This document shows, piece after piece, positions 34,786-44,349 of a stretch of 44,947 nucleotides of DNA. The notes beneath the pieces were generated by a model, which made no database searches, was not told where the DNA came from, and was given only the letters and a program-made list of their open reading frames with translations. Source of the stretch: an uncultured Desulfosoma sp. (lineage in GTDB: Bacteria > Desulfobacterota > Syntrophobacteria > Syntrophobacterales > DSM-9756); contig CALGPN010000036.1 of the NCBI GenBank assembly GCA_937960435.1, forward strand, positions 1-44,947, read 5' to 3'. The translations under genes and the position numbers were made by a program. The first letter of the stretch is position 1; every line of letters starts with the position of its first letter.

Positions 34786-35115
34786 TCACCTCAGAAAATG
34801 ACGAACAATATCGGCCACGGGACCGGCCCAGTCGCTGAGCACCTTCACCCCCCGGCGCTCCAAAAAGGCCCGGGCCCGTTTTTCAATGGCCCCGCACACG
34901 AGCACTTGGGCGCCGAGGGCCAGCACCTTTTCCAGCTTTTGCTGCAGGGACTGTTCCACCACCTGCAAAGGGACATGAAGGCGCACACGGCCTTCGTGAA
35001 TGACGTAAAAGAGAATTTCCCGCGCCGCGGAAAAATGCGGCGCCACATCGGGCCCAAAGCTCAGAATGGCCAGTTTCAAAAAACCGCTTTCAGAGGAGGG
35101 GATGAAACCAAACAC
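34786..35115 (-). CDS. Small NifX/NifB-like (dinitrogenase iron-molybdenum cofactor) domain protein
   Basis: A 109-residue protein with the alpha/beta fold of the Nif FeMo-cofactor family: LAILSFGPDVAPHFSAAREILFYVI at the N-terminus (with the APHF-type motif), then VLALGAQVLVCGAIEKRARAFLERRGVKVLSDWAGPVADIV. Stand-alone members bind Fe-S or Fe-Mo clusters; outside nitrogen fixation their role is unclear. A GTG at 35115 with GGGAGGG just upstream is the start. It begins 13 bases after the sigma-54 regulator gene ends, and this pairing recurs in sulfate reducers by my recollection. Confidence 0.75.
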   Translation of the reverse strand: MFGFIPSSESGFLKLAILSFGPDVAPHFSAAREILFYVIHEGRVRLHVPLQVVEQSLQQKLEKVLALGAQVLVCGAIEKRARAFLERRGVKVLSDWAGPVADIVRHFLR

Positions 35116-35128
35116 GAAGCCCTCCCGT

Positions 35129-36508
35129 TTAGGAAATGCCGTAGCGCTTCATTTTCCTCCACAAAGTCGCCCGGCTGATGCCCAATTCCTGAGCCGCCTT
35201 GATGCGGTTGCCTTTGACCCGGCGCAGTACCCATCGAATGGTGCGCTCTTCGGACGAAGCCAGCGGAGAGAGTTCACTGTTTTCCTGGCGCTGGCGTACT
35301 TTGCGCACCATATCCATGGGCAGGTGTTTTGCTTCGATGGTTGTGCCGGAACAAAGCACACAGGCATGCTCCACGATGTTTTCCAGCTCCCTGACATTCC
35401 CGGGGAAGTCGTAATTCATCAAAAGGGCCAGGGCTTGATCGGAAAAATCGCGGATGTTTTTTCCCGAAACGGCGTTGTGCTTTCTCAGGATGTGGCGGGC
35501 CAACAAGGGAATGTCCTCCCGCCGTTCCGCCAGAGTGGGCAGACGAATGCCGATGACGTTGAGCCGGTAAAAGAGATCGGCTCGAAAAGTCCCCGCTTCC
35601 ACCTGTTGTTCTAAGTCCACGTTGGTGGCAGCCACAATCCGCACATCGGCAGAGACCGGTTCTGTGGCTCCCAAAGGCACAAAAACCCGTTCTTCCAGGA
35701 ACCTCAGGAGCTTCACCTGAAGGGCCGGCGACATGCACCCCACTTCGTCGAGAAAGAGGGTGCCGCCATCGGCGGCCTGCAACCGCCCCGGTTTGTCTTT
35801 TTTGGCGTCGGTAAAAGCCCCCTTGCGATATCCAAAAAGCTCCGATTCCAAGAGGCTGTCCGGGATTGCACCGCAGTTGAGCTTCACAAAGGGGCCGTCG
35901 CGGCGTGGACTGAGTTGATGGATGATCCGCGCCAACATGCTCTTTCCCGTACCGCTTGCTCCTTGGATCAAAACCGTGCTGTGGCTTTCCGCCACCACGG
36001 GCAAGAATTCCAAAATTTCCTGCATGACCGGGTTCTTGCTGACGACTTCGCCGAAGTGGTACGAGCCATTGAGGACTCTGCGCAAGTCTTCTTCGACGCT
36101 GCAATCCCGAACCACTTCCACCGCCGCCACCACCTGCCCCTGACTGTCTTTGATCGGCGAAATGGAAATACTTACGGGGATTTCACGCCCCTCACGAGTC
36201 ACGATACTCGCGGAACGATCACGAACGGCTTGAGCCGTTTGAAAAACAACTTCGAGAGGACATTGCGTCAGACACAGGTTGGAACGCAAAATATCGTAGC
36301 AGGGTCGTCCTAGAGCTTCGTCGACACGAAAACCCGTCAGGTGCGCAGCGGCTTTGTTGAAGAAATCCACGATGCGCCGATCCTTGAGCACCATAAAGAC
36401 GGCGTCGTCGATGCTGTCCAAGATCAAGCAACACGTATTGCCGTCTTTGACCAAGGAGCAAAGCAGCGGCACACGCTCCGACAGGTCATGAGGATCTCGA
36501 TCGTTCAT
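35129..36508 (-). CDS. PAS-domain sigma-54-dependent transcriptional regulator
   Basis: A 459-residue bacterial enhancer-binding protein. A PAS domain (residues about 20-140, ILDSIDDAVFMV...FFNKAAAHLTGF) contains a Cys-containing stretch (SNLCLTQCPLE). The AAA+ domain has Walker A GASGTGKS, the sigma-54 loop GAFTDA (consensus GAFTGA), Walker B GGTLFLDEVG and an arginine-finger region (FRADLFYRLN). The C-terminal Fis-type helix-turn-helix is KGNRIKAAQELGISRATLWRKMKRYGI. No receiver domain is present, so the PAS domain is the likely sensor. The ATG at 36508 is chosen over an upstream TTG. It is expected to control its own operon with the NifX-like gene. Confidence 0.92.
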   Translation of the reverse strand: MNDRDPHDLSERVPLLCSLVKDGNTCCLILDSIDDAVFMVLKDRRIVDFFNKAAAHLTGFRVDEALGRPCYDILRSNLCLTQCPLEVVFQTAQAVRDRSASIVTREGREIPVSISISPIKDSQGQVVAAVEVVRDCSVEEDLRRVLNGSYHFGEVVSKNPVMQEILEFLPVVAESHSTVLIQGASGTGKSMLARIIHQLSPRRDGPFVKLNCGAIPDSLLESELFGYRKGAFTDAKKDKPGRLQAADGGTLFLDEVGCMSPALQVKLLRFLEERVFVPLGATEPVSADVRIVAATNVDLEQQVEAGTFRADLFYRLNVIGIRLPTLAERREDIPLLARHILRKHNAVSGKNIRDFSDQALALLMNYDFPGNVRELENIVEHACVLCSGTTIEAKHLPMDMVRKVRQRQENSELSPLASSEERTIRWVLRRVKGNRIKAAQELGISRATLWRKMKRYGIS

Positions 36509-36845
36509 GCTCAAAAGCTTTCGTTCCAAGATGTCGATCCGGGACAGCCCCTCGGGGAGGGCCCTCGCCGAAGGGCCGGTCCCTTAAATCTCAAGGATCG
36601 ATGTTTCTCGAGACGTTCATTCAGCTTCGCCAGCCGCTCCGACTCATGATCGCCGACGGTTTTTGTTGAAGGATCCCGATGCCCCCATCTTTCCCAACGA
36701 CCCTCGAGCCATCCCAACGGTCCGTCCCCCCCAAGCTCGTCGGCCACGAACCGCCCACTCCAAACTTTTGGGCTGCCCATTGCTTGAAAGTTTCAGACTA
36801 AACCTTTGATTCGGCAAAAAAGTCCCCCGGGTTTTGCGGGCATCA
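36509..36845. other. Intergenic region upstream of the sigma-54 regulator
   Basis: 337 bases between two minus-strand genes. Just past the NadE-like stop, on the minus strand, a short CCCG/CGGG hairpin is followed after GGA by CTTTTTT (about 36815-36840), a weak candidate terminator. No -24/-12 element was found. An 89-codon ORF on the minus strand has no recognisable features and is not called. Confidence 0.35.
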
Positions 36846-37811
36846 TCACGGAGGGATTTCCGTCAGTGCCCGGTCCTGAAAACCTCGTCCTCCAGGCTGT
36901 GCTTCTTTTTCCCTACTCAAGGTTCGAAGCCTCCTGAGATGCTCCACATAAGCTTTCCGCACAAACGGCCGAAATCGCCTCAGAGAAGCACGCCCCATCC
37001 TCCGGACCTCATGGGTGAGAGCCCCAAGGACGGCTTCGTTGGTCCATCCGTTGTTGAGAGCGAGGAGAACGCGGTCGACGAGTTCATAGGGGCCCAAAAA
37101 GTCTTCGTCCCGAACCCCCCCGAATCCGGGCGATGGGCTTTGTTCCAGAAGAAAGCCGGGAAGATTGAGAAACCGGGCGAGACGTCGAACTTGAAACTTG
37201 TAAAGGTCGGCCAAGGGGGCCCAATGCCCGAAACGGATGTCATCAACGCCCTGTTCGACAAAGTAGCCCAATTCCCGCTCCGTCCGGTTGGCGCAGTTGA
37301 CGATGGCGGCCCCGAGGTCGGCTGCGAGAGTTTCCAAAATCGCGCGCCGCACGCGATGGGCCATGAGAAGGCGTTCGTAGTGGCGATGAAGCCACGTCCC
37401 ATTGTGGGAACCTTTAAGACGCCCCATGAGAGCCCAGAGTATGCTTTTCGGTGCCATACGAACGAGCGCAACCATCCCCCCTACGGTGACCCAATAGGGG
37501 GGGAGGTGAAGCGGTTTTTCACGCTCAATGATTTCATTCGTAATATCGATGGATTTCAATTCGGCTCCGAGGTCTTTGTAGAGCTTCGGATTGTAATGTT
37601 CTCCTCGGAGCCGCCGATCGATCATTTGCACCGCCAAGACCCGTACCCCTGCCGTTACGCTCAAGGCGGTGCACACCGCACTGTCCAGCCCCCCGCTCGC
37701 CCCTAGAATCACCATTCCAAATGTGCCGGCGGATACCTCGTCGTGGATCTTCCGCTTCCACGAGCTCACGAACTCCGCTTCCCACGGCCCCGGCGGCCCG
37801 TCAAGAATCAT
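36846..37811 (-). CDS. NAD synthetase-like (NadE/PP-loop) ATPase
   Basis: A 321-residue N-type ATP-pyrophosphatase. The P-loop is VILGASGGLDSAVCTAL, and the C-terminal half follows NadE: NCANRTERELGYF, FGHWAPLADLYKFQVRRLARFLNLP, SPSPGF...DEDFLGPYELVD. It should adenylate a carboxylate, canonically NaAD, and amidate it with ammonia; there is no glutaminase domain. The middle (about residues 95-150, APKSILWALMGRLKGS) differs from standard NadE. An ATG at 37811, 19 bases after the radical SAM gene stop, is the best start; a GTG at 37844 overlapping that gene is possible. Coupling to a radical SAM gene suggests a dedicated biosynthetic role. Confidence 0.8.
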   Translation of the reverse strand: MILDGPPGPWEAEFVSSWKRKIHDEVSAGTFGMVILGASGGLDSAVCTALSVTAGVRVLAVQMIDRRLRGEHYNPKLYKDLGAELKSIDITNEIIEREKPLHLPPYWVTVGGMVALVRMAPKSILWALMGRLKGSHNGTWLHRHYERLLMAHRVRRAILETLAADLGAAIVNCANRTERELGYFVEQGVDDIRFGHWAPLADLYKFQVRRLARFLNLPGFLLEQSPSPGFGGVRDEDFLGPYELVDRVLLALNNGWTNEAVLGALTHEVRRMGRASLRRFRPFVRKAYVEHLRRLRTLSREKEAQPGGRGFQDRALTEIPP

Positions 37812-37830
37812 CGATCCGCCGGCTTTGTTT

Positions 37831-39282
37831 TCAACAGGCTTCACGCAGCCGAACCTCTCGTTCCCACTCCGGATCCAAGACTTCCTGCAGACGACAATCG
37901 TAGTCGATGAATCGCTGCAGATACGCGTCGTCTTCGATGGCACCGGCGGCTTCCGCGTTGAGAGCTCGCGCCTGCGTCTTCGTGATGATGGTTCGGGCGG
38001 CCGCATGATGATCGCGGATAGGACACGGTCGAAAGAGATTCTGCACCCGTTCCGGAGGTTGATGGTATCCGTATTCCCCCTGCCAGGACCGGATTTCCCT
38101 GAAAAGCGGAGACTTCAGAGCTTCTGTAAGACTCAAGCCCTTTTCGTAGAGTTCGTAAACGTTGTCCAAGTAATAGGGGAAGAACACACATGGGGCGATG
38201 TTCCCGTTCCAGTCCACATGGAGGTAGCCTCCGGGACGACCGGCCGCGATACAGCCCAAGGATAAAACGCCGCCGTTCCAAAAGTCGACGTAGAAATATC
38301 CTTTTTCCTTCAAGATATGGAGCTCCCTCTGCAACATCCACAGTCGCTGCTCGGGAGTGACCAGGAGATCAAAAGAAGCATCTCGGCCGATGGGCATATA
38401 TTGAAAGATCCAGCCGTAAAGAGCGCCTTGCTCTTCAAAGAAGAAATCCAAGAAACGGTCCGAAAGGATCTGCTCGGCATTGCGCCGCGTGGCCGTTACC
38501 GAAATCCCGAAAGGAACCCCTGCTTCACGCAAAAACCTCATGGCTTGCAAAATTTTCGCAAAAGTGCCTTTGCCTCGCCGAGCATCCGTTTCTTCCTCAA
38601 AACCTTCGACGGAAATGGCCGGAGTGACGTTGCCCGCCTGCGCCAGTCGATCCGCAAGGGTTTCGTTGATGAGCGTCCCATTGGTAAAGGAGAGGAAATA
38701 CTGATCGGGATGTCGGGCGATGATCTGGACAAGGTCCATGCCGTCACTCCGGTAAAGAAAGGGCTCGCCTCCTGAGATGACGGTAAAATGGGATCCCCAC
38801 GCTTCCGCCTTTTCTTGAAGGATGCGCTGAAAGACAGCACCATCCAAAGATTTGGAAAAACGGGAACGATCCCCTGCGTAGCATCCCAGGCACCGGAGGT
38901 TGCAGTTTTCGGTGGGGCTGATGACCAGAAAGCTCGGCGGTTCAAACCCATGAACGGCGGCAAAGGCCCGAATTTTTTCCGGATCGCCCAGGACAAACCT
39001 TTCCACAAAGGTCTCCGTCAGCATGGTCAGGGGCTTGTGGGAAATCAGTCCCCTTTGGGCGCCTCGAGCCCCGGCATAAAGCAGGTTCTTCATGCCGATG
39101 AAGCGCAGTTGTTGGACCTGATGGGGCCGACCTTCGGGGTTTTCCACAACGATGTAATCATACAAGGACTTTTCGAGAAACTTCATCGTGTAAGGGCGAA
39201 ACCGATCGTTCCTCAACCCGAAGCCCAAAAGCCCCCTCTTGACTTTTTCCCGGAGAGTTCGCCGCGTCATTTGAGCCGACAT
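37831..39282 (-). CDS. Radical SAM protein with C-terminal cysteine-rich region
   Basis: A 483-residue radical SAM enzyme. The cluster motif is PTENCNLRCLGCYAGD (CxxxCxxC), followed by VISGGEPFLYR (GGEP) and the SAM-fold strands (LSFTNGTLINETLADRLAQAG, AISVEGFEEETDARRGKGTF). The C-terminus has further cysteines (SLGCIAAGRPGG, IAPCVFFPYYLDN, FRPCPIRDHH), like a SPASM/Twitch-type auxiliary cluster site. About 120 residues precede the radical SAM core. The ATG at 39282 has AAAGGAGG seven to eight bases upstream. It is the first gene of a two-gene operon with the NadE-like ATPase. The reaction is unknown; the group resembles peptide- or small-molecule-modifying enzymes. Confidence 0.87.
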   Translation of the reverse strand: MSAQMTRRTLREKVKRGLLGFGLRNDRFRPYTMKFLEKSLYDYIVVENPEGRPHQVQQLRFIGMKNLLYAGARGAQRGLISHKPLTMLTETFVERFVLGDPEKIRAFAAVHGFEPPSFLVISPTENCNLRCLGCYAGDRSRFSKSLDGAVFQRILQEKAEAWGSHFTVISGGEPFLYRSDGMDLVQIIARHPDQYFLSFTNGTLINETLADRLAQAGNVTPAISVEGFEEETDARRGKGTFAKILQAMRFLREAGVPFGISVTATRRNAEQILSDRFLDFFFEEQGALYGWIFQYMPIGRDASFDLLVTPEQRLWMLQRELHILKEKGYFYVDFWNGGVLSLGCIAAGRPGGYLHVDWNGNIAPCVFFPYYLDNVYELYEKGLSLTEALKSPLFREIRSWQGEYGYHQPPERVQNLFRPCPIRDHHAAARTIITKTQARALNAEAAGAIEDDAYLQRFIDYDCRLQEVLDPEWEREVRLREAC

Positions 39283-39326
39283 AACCGAACCTCCTTTCCT
39301 CGCGTGAAACTTTCTAAGGTACTGCA

Positions 39327-39355
39327 TTTATAAGCATCACGTCGACGTTGCTCAA
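39327..39355 (-). promoter_or_regulatory. Sigma-70 promoter of the radical SAM-NadE operon
   Basis: On the minus strand TTGAGC (39355-39350) and TATAAA (39332-39327) are separated by exactly 17 bases. The start point would be near 39320, giving a leader of about 38 bases before the ATG at 39282. Confidence 0.6.
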
Positions 39356-39393
39356 GTGCAACAGTCTCACACTATACGTTTCACTTCTGAGAC
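39347..39393. promoter_or_regulatory. Two dyads overlapping and flanking the -35 element
   Basis: GTTGC (39347-39351) and GCAAC (39358-39362) form a dyad over the -35 hexamer. Next to it GTCTCA (39364-39369) and TGAGAC (39388-39393) form a second dyad with an 18-base centre. Placement suggests an operator, though no regulator can be named. Confidence 0.45.
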
Positions 39394-40056
39394 ACTTAGC
39401 GGCTCTTTTCCCCCTTGCCAAAAAGCTGCGGCGGCGCCCGCTCATGCCGATCCCTTGAAAGGGTCTCTGGAATGCGAGAAAGGATTTGGCTTCTGCTTGG
39501 GTTCCCGATGTGCGGCTTTCCGGTCCTGAGCGGACCTCAAAAAACCGGGATCGAGTCTCGGCGCGTCCCTTTCGATTTCATTCAAACGCCCCTTCGCCTC
39601 ACGCCCCCGTCCTACGGTGAACTTGGTGAATGCCGTAAACGGCAGCGCTCCACAAGGCTTTCCCCCATCGCGGTTTCTCGAGGAAGGCATCACCACCCCG
39701 AGGTGTGCATGGAGGAAGCCTCCTCGCCTCCTCCTCTTAGAGCCCCTGACCCCACGCGCCTCCCTCAGCTCTCCCGATATGGGGAATGCGCCCTTTTCAA
39801 CCATTTTTTAAGCAAAACACATGCCGGATCTTTGGAACCTTACGGAAAAAGCGATCCCCGTTTCGTCAAGCCCCTTGTGCCGGGGCCGCATCGCCAAAGC
39901 AACGCCGTTCGGCCCCATCGGCAACTTACGGAAAAATCAGACAGGTTCGGAAAAAACTGCGCCGCCGCGGCTTTCAAAGCACCGCCGCATGGCTGCCATC
40001 GACCGTGAATGAGCCGAAAAAGGGTGTCGTTTTTTAGCTTTTTGACGGGTGAGGAA
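39394..40056. other. Intergenic region without supported genes
   Basis: About 660 bases between the radical SAM promoter and the MBL-hydrolase gene. ORFs of 120-200 codons exist on both strands but are arginine/proline-rich, lack ribosome sites and show no domain pattern. Nothing recognisable was seen. Confidence 0.4.
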
Positions 40057-40698
40057 TCACTCGTTCCAGACCACGTCCCCGCAGAGATTTTCCGGGTAGC
40101 CCCGACGAAGAAACGCCATGAAAGCTCTTCGTTCATACCCCACGTTGGTCGGAGCGCCATGACCAGGAAACACGAGGACGGTATCCGATAGGGTAAAGAT
40201 TTGCCGCTTAAGAGAATCCAGAATTTGGCGGAAAGCCTCGGGAGTTTCCGTTCGCCCCGGCCCGTTGGGAAAAAGCGTGTCTCCGGAAAAGAGCACATTC
40301 TGGAAGGAAAGACAGAGACTCCCGGGCGTGTGGCCCGGAGTGTGAAGGAGACGCACGCTCAAGGACCCCAAAAGAATATCCCCGTCCTCGTGGAACAGCC
40401 CGCGAGGGCTCACGGGAAGTCGAGGCGCATCCAGAGCGTGAACCCAGACGGCAACACCCGTTTTTTCCACGAGACTCTTCAGCCCCTGCGTGTGATCGCC
40501 GTGGCCGTGGGTGATCACCACGGCGCTCAGAGGCCCCTGGAAGGGGATGGTGTCGATCCCCAGGGGCGCGTCAATCAGCAGCACGCTCCCCGTTTTCCGG
40601 CATACCAGCTCATAGGCATTCACCGCGTAAGGGCCCAAGGTGTAGCGCGTGACCAGGGCATCCCCCAGAGTCAACAAAACACCGTCTTTCAGCCCCAT
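40057..40698 (-). CDS. MBL-fold metallo-hydrolase (glyoxalase II-like)
   Basis: A 213-residue metallo-beta-lactamase-fold protein with all metal motifs: VITHGHGDHTQG (HxHxDH), LLHTPGHTPGS, LFSGDTLFP and LVFPGHGAPT. It is shorter than hydroxyacylglutathione hydrolase (about 250) and lacks its C-terminal domain, so a thioester hydrolase or sulfur-handling role is possible but unspecified. The ATG at 40698 has AAAGGA six to seven bases upstream. It lies 85 bases downstream of proS on the same strand. Confidence 0.88.
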   Translation of the reverse strand: MGLKDGVLLTLGDALVTRYTLGPYAVNAYELVCRKTGSVLLIDAPLGIDTIPFQGPLSAVVITHGHGDHTQGLKSLVEKTGVAVWVHALDAPRLPVSPRGLFHEDGDILLGSLSVRLLHTPGHTPGSLCLSFQNVLFSGDTLFPNGPGRTETPEAFRQILDSLKRQIFTLSDTVLVFPGHGAPTNVGYERRAFMAFLRRGYPENLCGDVVWNE

Positions 40699-40783
40699 AT
40701 CTTATCCTTTTCACTCCCCAAGCATCCCCGGAACGGTTTACCCAGGAACCCTTTCATGGCTCCCCTGCGGCGGGGATCACGCC

Positions 40784-42541
40784 TCAGGCCGTTTCGGGCA
40801 AAAGAGGCAGCCCATCCAGGGAAGGAACCAGATCGGCAACCATTCGTTCTAGAGCGCGGACAAGCTCTGCCCGGCCGTGAAAAGACACCTCGCCCGTTTT
40901 GCGCACCTTGACCTCATAGGTTTGCTGCTTCAACCCTCGCTGGCTCACCACGACGCGAAGGGGTATGCCCAGGAGATCCGCGTCCTTGAGCTTCACTCCG
41001 GGAGATTCATCCCTGTCGTCGTAGAGCACCTCCCAGCGGGTTCGAAGATCTTCATACAAAGCTTCCGCCGCGGCATCCACTTCGGGGCTTTTGCCCAAGG
41101 TCGTGAGGATCACTTGGAACGGGGCAATAGTCACCGGCCAGATGATGCCGGCATCGTCGTGCCATTGTTCCACGGCCGAGGCCATGAGCCGCTCCACGCC
41201 GATGCCGTAGCAGCCCATGACCACGCGATGATTGTCGCCGTCGGTCCCGAGATAGGTCACATCCATGGTGTCGGGCGCCGTGTATTTGGTCCCCAATTTG
41301 AAAGTGTGTCCGAGTTCGATTCCCCGGCGGATTTCCAACCGGCCTCGGCCGCACACGGCACAGGGATCCCCGGGGCGCACTTCGGCGATATCGGCCCGGT
41401 CCTGGATCTGAAAATCCCGACCCGGGAGCACGTTTTTCACGTGGACATCCACCGCATTGCCGCCGGCGACGTAGAGGGTCCGGTCACCCACGGAGGTATC
41501 GACGACCACGCGCACACTTTTGTCCGAAAGCCCTACGGGAGACAAGAAGCCGCCGTGCAGGCCGTGGCGCTCCAGGAGCTCCTCGGAGGCCATCTCCAGG
41601 CGCACGGCCTTCAGGTGGTTGGTGAGCTTGGTGGGGGAAATGGCGAAGTCGCCGCGAACAACCCCCAACACCAGTCGGCCGTCCGCCTCGTAAGCCACGG
41701 TCTTTAAGAAATGGTCCTCGGCGGTGTGGAAGAAATCCATGAGCTGGGCAATGGTTTTGACGCCGGGCGTGGAGACTTTTTCCATTATCGGCGGATCCTC
41801 CGGAAGATCGTCCACGGGCGGCTTGATCCCCACCGCCTTCTCCGTGTTGGCTCGATAGTCACATTGTGTGCAGACCACAAACTGATCCTCGCCGTACGCC
41901 GACTCCAGCATAAACTCATGGGATCCCGTACCGCCCATGATGCCGGTGTCCGCTTCGATGGGTACGGCATTGAGGCCGCAGCGGGCGAAAATTCGCAGGT
42001 AGGCATTGTAGATTCGCGGGTAATACCGATCCAAGTCGTCGAAGTCGGGATGAAAGCTGTAGGCGTCCTTCATCTGGAATTCGCGCACTCGCAGCAGCCC
42101 CGCTCGAGGTCTCGCTTCGTCTCGAATTTTGGTCTGAATCTGGTAGAGCATCACCGGAAGATCCCGATAAGAGCGCAGGAATTTCTTGGCGATGTCCGTG
42201 ACGATTTCTTCGTGGGTCATGGCCAGCACGAATTCCCGCTGACGTCGGTCGCGGATGCGAAAGAGTTCCTGCCCGATGTCGAAATAACGCTTGGTGGCTT
42301 TCCACAGTTCCGCGGGGTTGAGGACGGGCATGGTCACTTCCAGGCCGTCGATGCCGTCCATTTCCTCCCGAATGATCTTTTTGACCTTTTCGGCCACCCG
42401 GTGGCCCAAAGGCAGCAACGAATAGATGCCGGCCGCGGCCGGGTAGATGTAGGATCCCCGGAGCAGCAAAATGTGGGACGGGGTTTCCGCTTCCTTGGGC
42501 ACTTCGTATTGCGTGTGGATAAACGAGCGGCTATAGCGCAT
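40784..42541 (-). CDS. proS: Prolyl-tRNA synthetase ProS
   Basis: Charges tRNA-Pro with proline. The 585-residue protein is the bacterial-type class II enzyme: N-terminal [25 protein letters not shown], motif 2 region [58 protein letters not shown], the inserted editing (INS) domain in the middle (about residues 225-390, including [15 protein letters not shown]), motif 3 [14 protein letters not shown], and a C-terminal anticodon-binding domain ([28 protein letters not shown]). The ATG at 42541 has AAAGGAGGT eight bases upstream, which excludes the longer in-frame ORF. Its length is normal. Confidence 0.97.
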   Translation of the reverse strand: MRYSRSFIHTQYEVPKEAETPSHILLLRGSYIYPAAAGIYSLLPLGHRVAEKVKKIIREEMDGIDGLEVTMPVLNPAELWKATKRYFDIGQELFRIRDRRQREFVLAMTHEEIVTDIAKKFLRSYRDLPVMLYQIQTKIRDEARPRAGLLRVREFQMKDAYSFHPDFDDLDRYYPRIYNAYLRIFARCGLNAVPIEADTGIMGGTGSHEFMLESAYGEDQFVVCTQCDYRANTEKAVGIKPPVDDLPEDPPIMEKVSTPGVKTIAQLMDFFHTAEDHFLKTVAYEADGRLVLGVVRGDFAISPTKLTNHLKAVRLEMASEELLERHGLHGGFLSPVGLSDKSVRVVVDTSVGDRTLYVAGGNAVDVHVKNVLPGRDFQIQDRADIAEVRPGDPCAVCGRGRLEIRRGIELGHTFKLGTKYTAPDTMDVTYLGTDGDNHRVVMGCYGIGVERLMASAVEQWHDDAGIIWPVTIAPFQVILTTLGKSPEVDAAAEALYEDLRTRWEVLYDDRDESPGVKLKDADLLGIPLRVVVSQRGLKQQTYEVKVRKTGEVSFHGRAELVRALERMVADLVPSLDGLPLLPETA

Positions 42542-42724
42542 GGGCTGGACCTCCTTTGGGGCGGCTAAAAACTTTCCGTTATTTATTAAGGCGTTAGACC
42601 TTACCACGGGAGCCTTCCCCCTCACAACTTGAAAACACCGCGTGCACTTCCGACTTGGCCGAAAGTCCCCCAGTTGTTATGAAGCGATTCGATTGACTCG
42701 GCCATCCCCCGAAAAAAGGAGTTC

Positions 42725-43684
42725 ATGAAAAGCATGTCGCCCGATCATCCCTTTGTTGCCCAACCGCCCGCCGACGCGCAATCCCCGGCATCCTGGCCCG
42801 TGGATGTGCTTCGAGAAAACGTGCTGGCCTACGTGGAGGCTTTGAGGCAGGACCCCGAAAACCGGGTGCCTCCGGAACGCGTCGTCCTGCAATTGACCCA
42901 GGACCCCGATTTCCAGGCCGTTTTAAAAACCTGGGACGGCCTTGACGGTGCAAGTCGCGTCTCGGCATGGAAAAAGGTGCTCGGTTTGGCCGAACACCAT
43001 GCCCGGGAAGTCCTGCCGGCATGCGTCATGTGCGGGGAATGCTGCCGCATGGGCAGCCCTACCTTGCACATGGACGATTTGGAACTGCTCCAGAAAGGGG
43101 CCATCCCCTGGGAAGCGGTCTATGCTTTGCGGCGGGGCGAGCCCGTCCATTCCCCGTTCAAGAAAGACCTTTTCTTCTTGCTGGACGAACGGCTCAAGGT
43201 GCGGGAAAAGCCCGGAACGAAAGAATGCCTGTTCTTGGACGGCGAATCCCGGCGTTGCCTCATCTATGCGGACCGCCCCCTCCAATGCCGTGCCCAGGCC
43301 TGCTGGGATCCGGCGCCCGCGGAAGATTTGAGCAAACAACCCTACCTTACCCGACGGGATATTTTTAAGGACGTGGAGCTGCTTCTGGAAGTCATGGCCG
43401 AACACGATCGCCGCTGCCGTTTCGATCAACTGGCGGCCGCCTTTTCGGAAATGGAGGCCTCCAAGGGAGCTTCGGTGGACCGGGTCCTCCATCTTTTGGC
43501 TTACGAAGACCATTTCCGCACCTTTATGGGAGAAAAATTGGGCATTCCGGCCGACCAGCTCGAACTGGTCTTCGGCCGCAGTTTCGCTTGCCTCGCCCAG
43601 CTTTTCGGCTACCGGGTAGACACCGAACCCGACGGCACACGCCTCCTGGTGCCGGATCGGGAACCGTCCGCCGAGAATCGGTGA
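42725..43684 (+). CDS. YkgJ-family cysteine-cluster protein
   Basis: A 319-residue protein with the CxxCxxCC motif near residue 99 (CVMCGECCRMGSP) and downstream cysteines (ECLFLDGESRRCLIYADRPLQCRAQAC), the signature of the YkgJ/UPF0153 zinc- or iron-chelating group. The long N-terminal (about 95 residues) and C-terminal (about 120 residues) helical parts are not recognised. An AAAAAAGGAG site lies just before the ATG. It stands alone, divergent from proS. Function unknown; binding of an Fe-S cluster or zinc is inferred from the motif. Confidence 0.85.
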   Translation: MKSMSPDHPFVAQPPADAQSPASWPVDVLRENVLAYVEALRQDPENRVPPERVVLQLTQDPDFQAVLKTWDGLDGASRVSAWKKVLGLAEHHAREVLPACVMCGECCRMGSPTLHMDDLELLQKGAIPWEAVYALRRGEPVHSPFKKDLFFLLDERLKVREKPGTKECLFLDGESRRCLIYADRPLQCRAQACWDPAPAEDLSKQPYLTRRDIFKDVELLLEVMAEHDRRCRFDQLAAAFSEMEASKGASVDRVLHLLAYEDHFRTFMGEKLGIPADQLELVFGRSFACLAQLFGYRVDTEPDGTRLLVPDREPSAENR

Positions 43685-44076
43685 GGCCGTCGATTCGGCA
43701 TCTCGGCACTCAAAAACTCAAAAAAGGCGGCAGGTGCCGGGAGGGTTCCATGCTTTTTGATCCGAAGGCATGGGCCCGACCGGACGGCGACCTCAGGCCC
43801 GGCTCGGTGGGGCCCAATCCTCGTTTATCGATAACTTTCAGAACGAGGAGCGCTACGATTGGCAGGTCGATCCAGCTCGTCGCGCTTTGACGGCCCGGTG
43901 GGCCGGCGCTCGCACGTCCACAGGGCGGCCCTGCTTTGAAATTGTCCGAGCTTGAATGGACTCGGCAAACCTCCAGGAGACCCTTCCTTCATTCCCCCAT
44001 AAACCCAGCATGCGCCTTAACTCCTAAATGACAAAGGCGATGAACTGCGCAGGATCGGTGCGACAGCCGAAAATCC

Positions 44077-44349
44077 TTGATCGTCAGTCACGAAACAGTC
44101 CGCGATTTTATTTTTCATCGTGCCATGCAACGCCGTGTCGCGCCAAGCACGCAGAACGAGGCCCGTGCCGCACACCTGATGCTTTGCCGGGAAACACTTG
44201 GAATGGACCCTGGGGATGTGAGACGCGCGGTCCCCCTCAGAAATGGTGTCTGCATGCCCATGGTTCCGTTCGCGGGTGAAATCCGTGGCGTTTTCAGTCA
44301 CATCAAGTTTTTCGAAGCTCCACCACAATCGCCTCCGGGAAGGGCGTGA
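44077..44349 (+). pseudogene. Remnant of an integron-type tyrosine recombinase (core-binding domain only)
   Basis: The 90-codon frame reads ...RRVAPSTQNEARAAHLMLCRETLGM... then VRRAVPLRNGVCMPMVPFAGEIRGVFSHIKF. This follows the integron-integrase pattern VAxSTQNQAxxALLFLYREVLG...RARRPxRLPVVLTxxEVRAVLxHL over about 70 residues, that is, the SAM-like DNA-binding domain and the linker to the catalytic domain. The reading then leaves the family (FFEAPPQSPPGRA) and stops, so the catalytic R-H-x-x-R-Y domain is absent. No ribosome site is visible. Interpreted as a decayed fragment. Confidence 0.5.

Noticed and set aside
36511-36780. 89-codon minus-strand ORF upstream of the sigma-54 regulator
   Set aside because: A charged helix-like stretch is present, but no ribosome site, no family pattern, and it ends almost at the regulator start; not enough to call a gene.
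39415-40008. 197-codon plus-strand ORF in the gap before the MBL gene
   Set aside because: Arg/Pro/Ser-rich, no ribosome site, no homology pattern; competing ORFs of similar length lie on both strands.
43740-43955. Small overlapping plus-strand ORFs after the YkgJ-family gene
   Set aside because: Two frames of about 60-100 codons compete, neither has a ribosome site or recognisable sequence.
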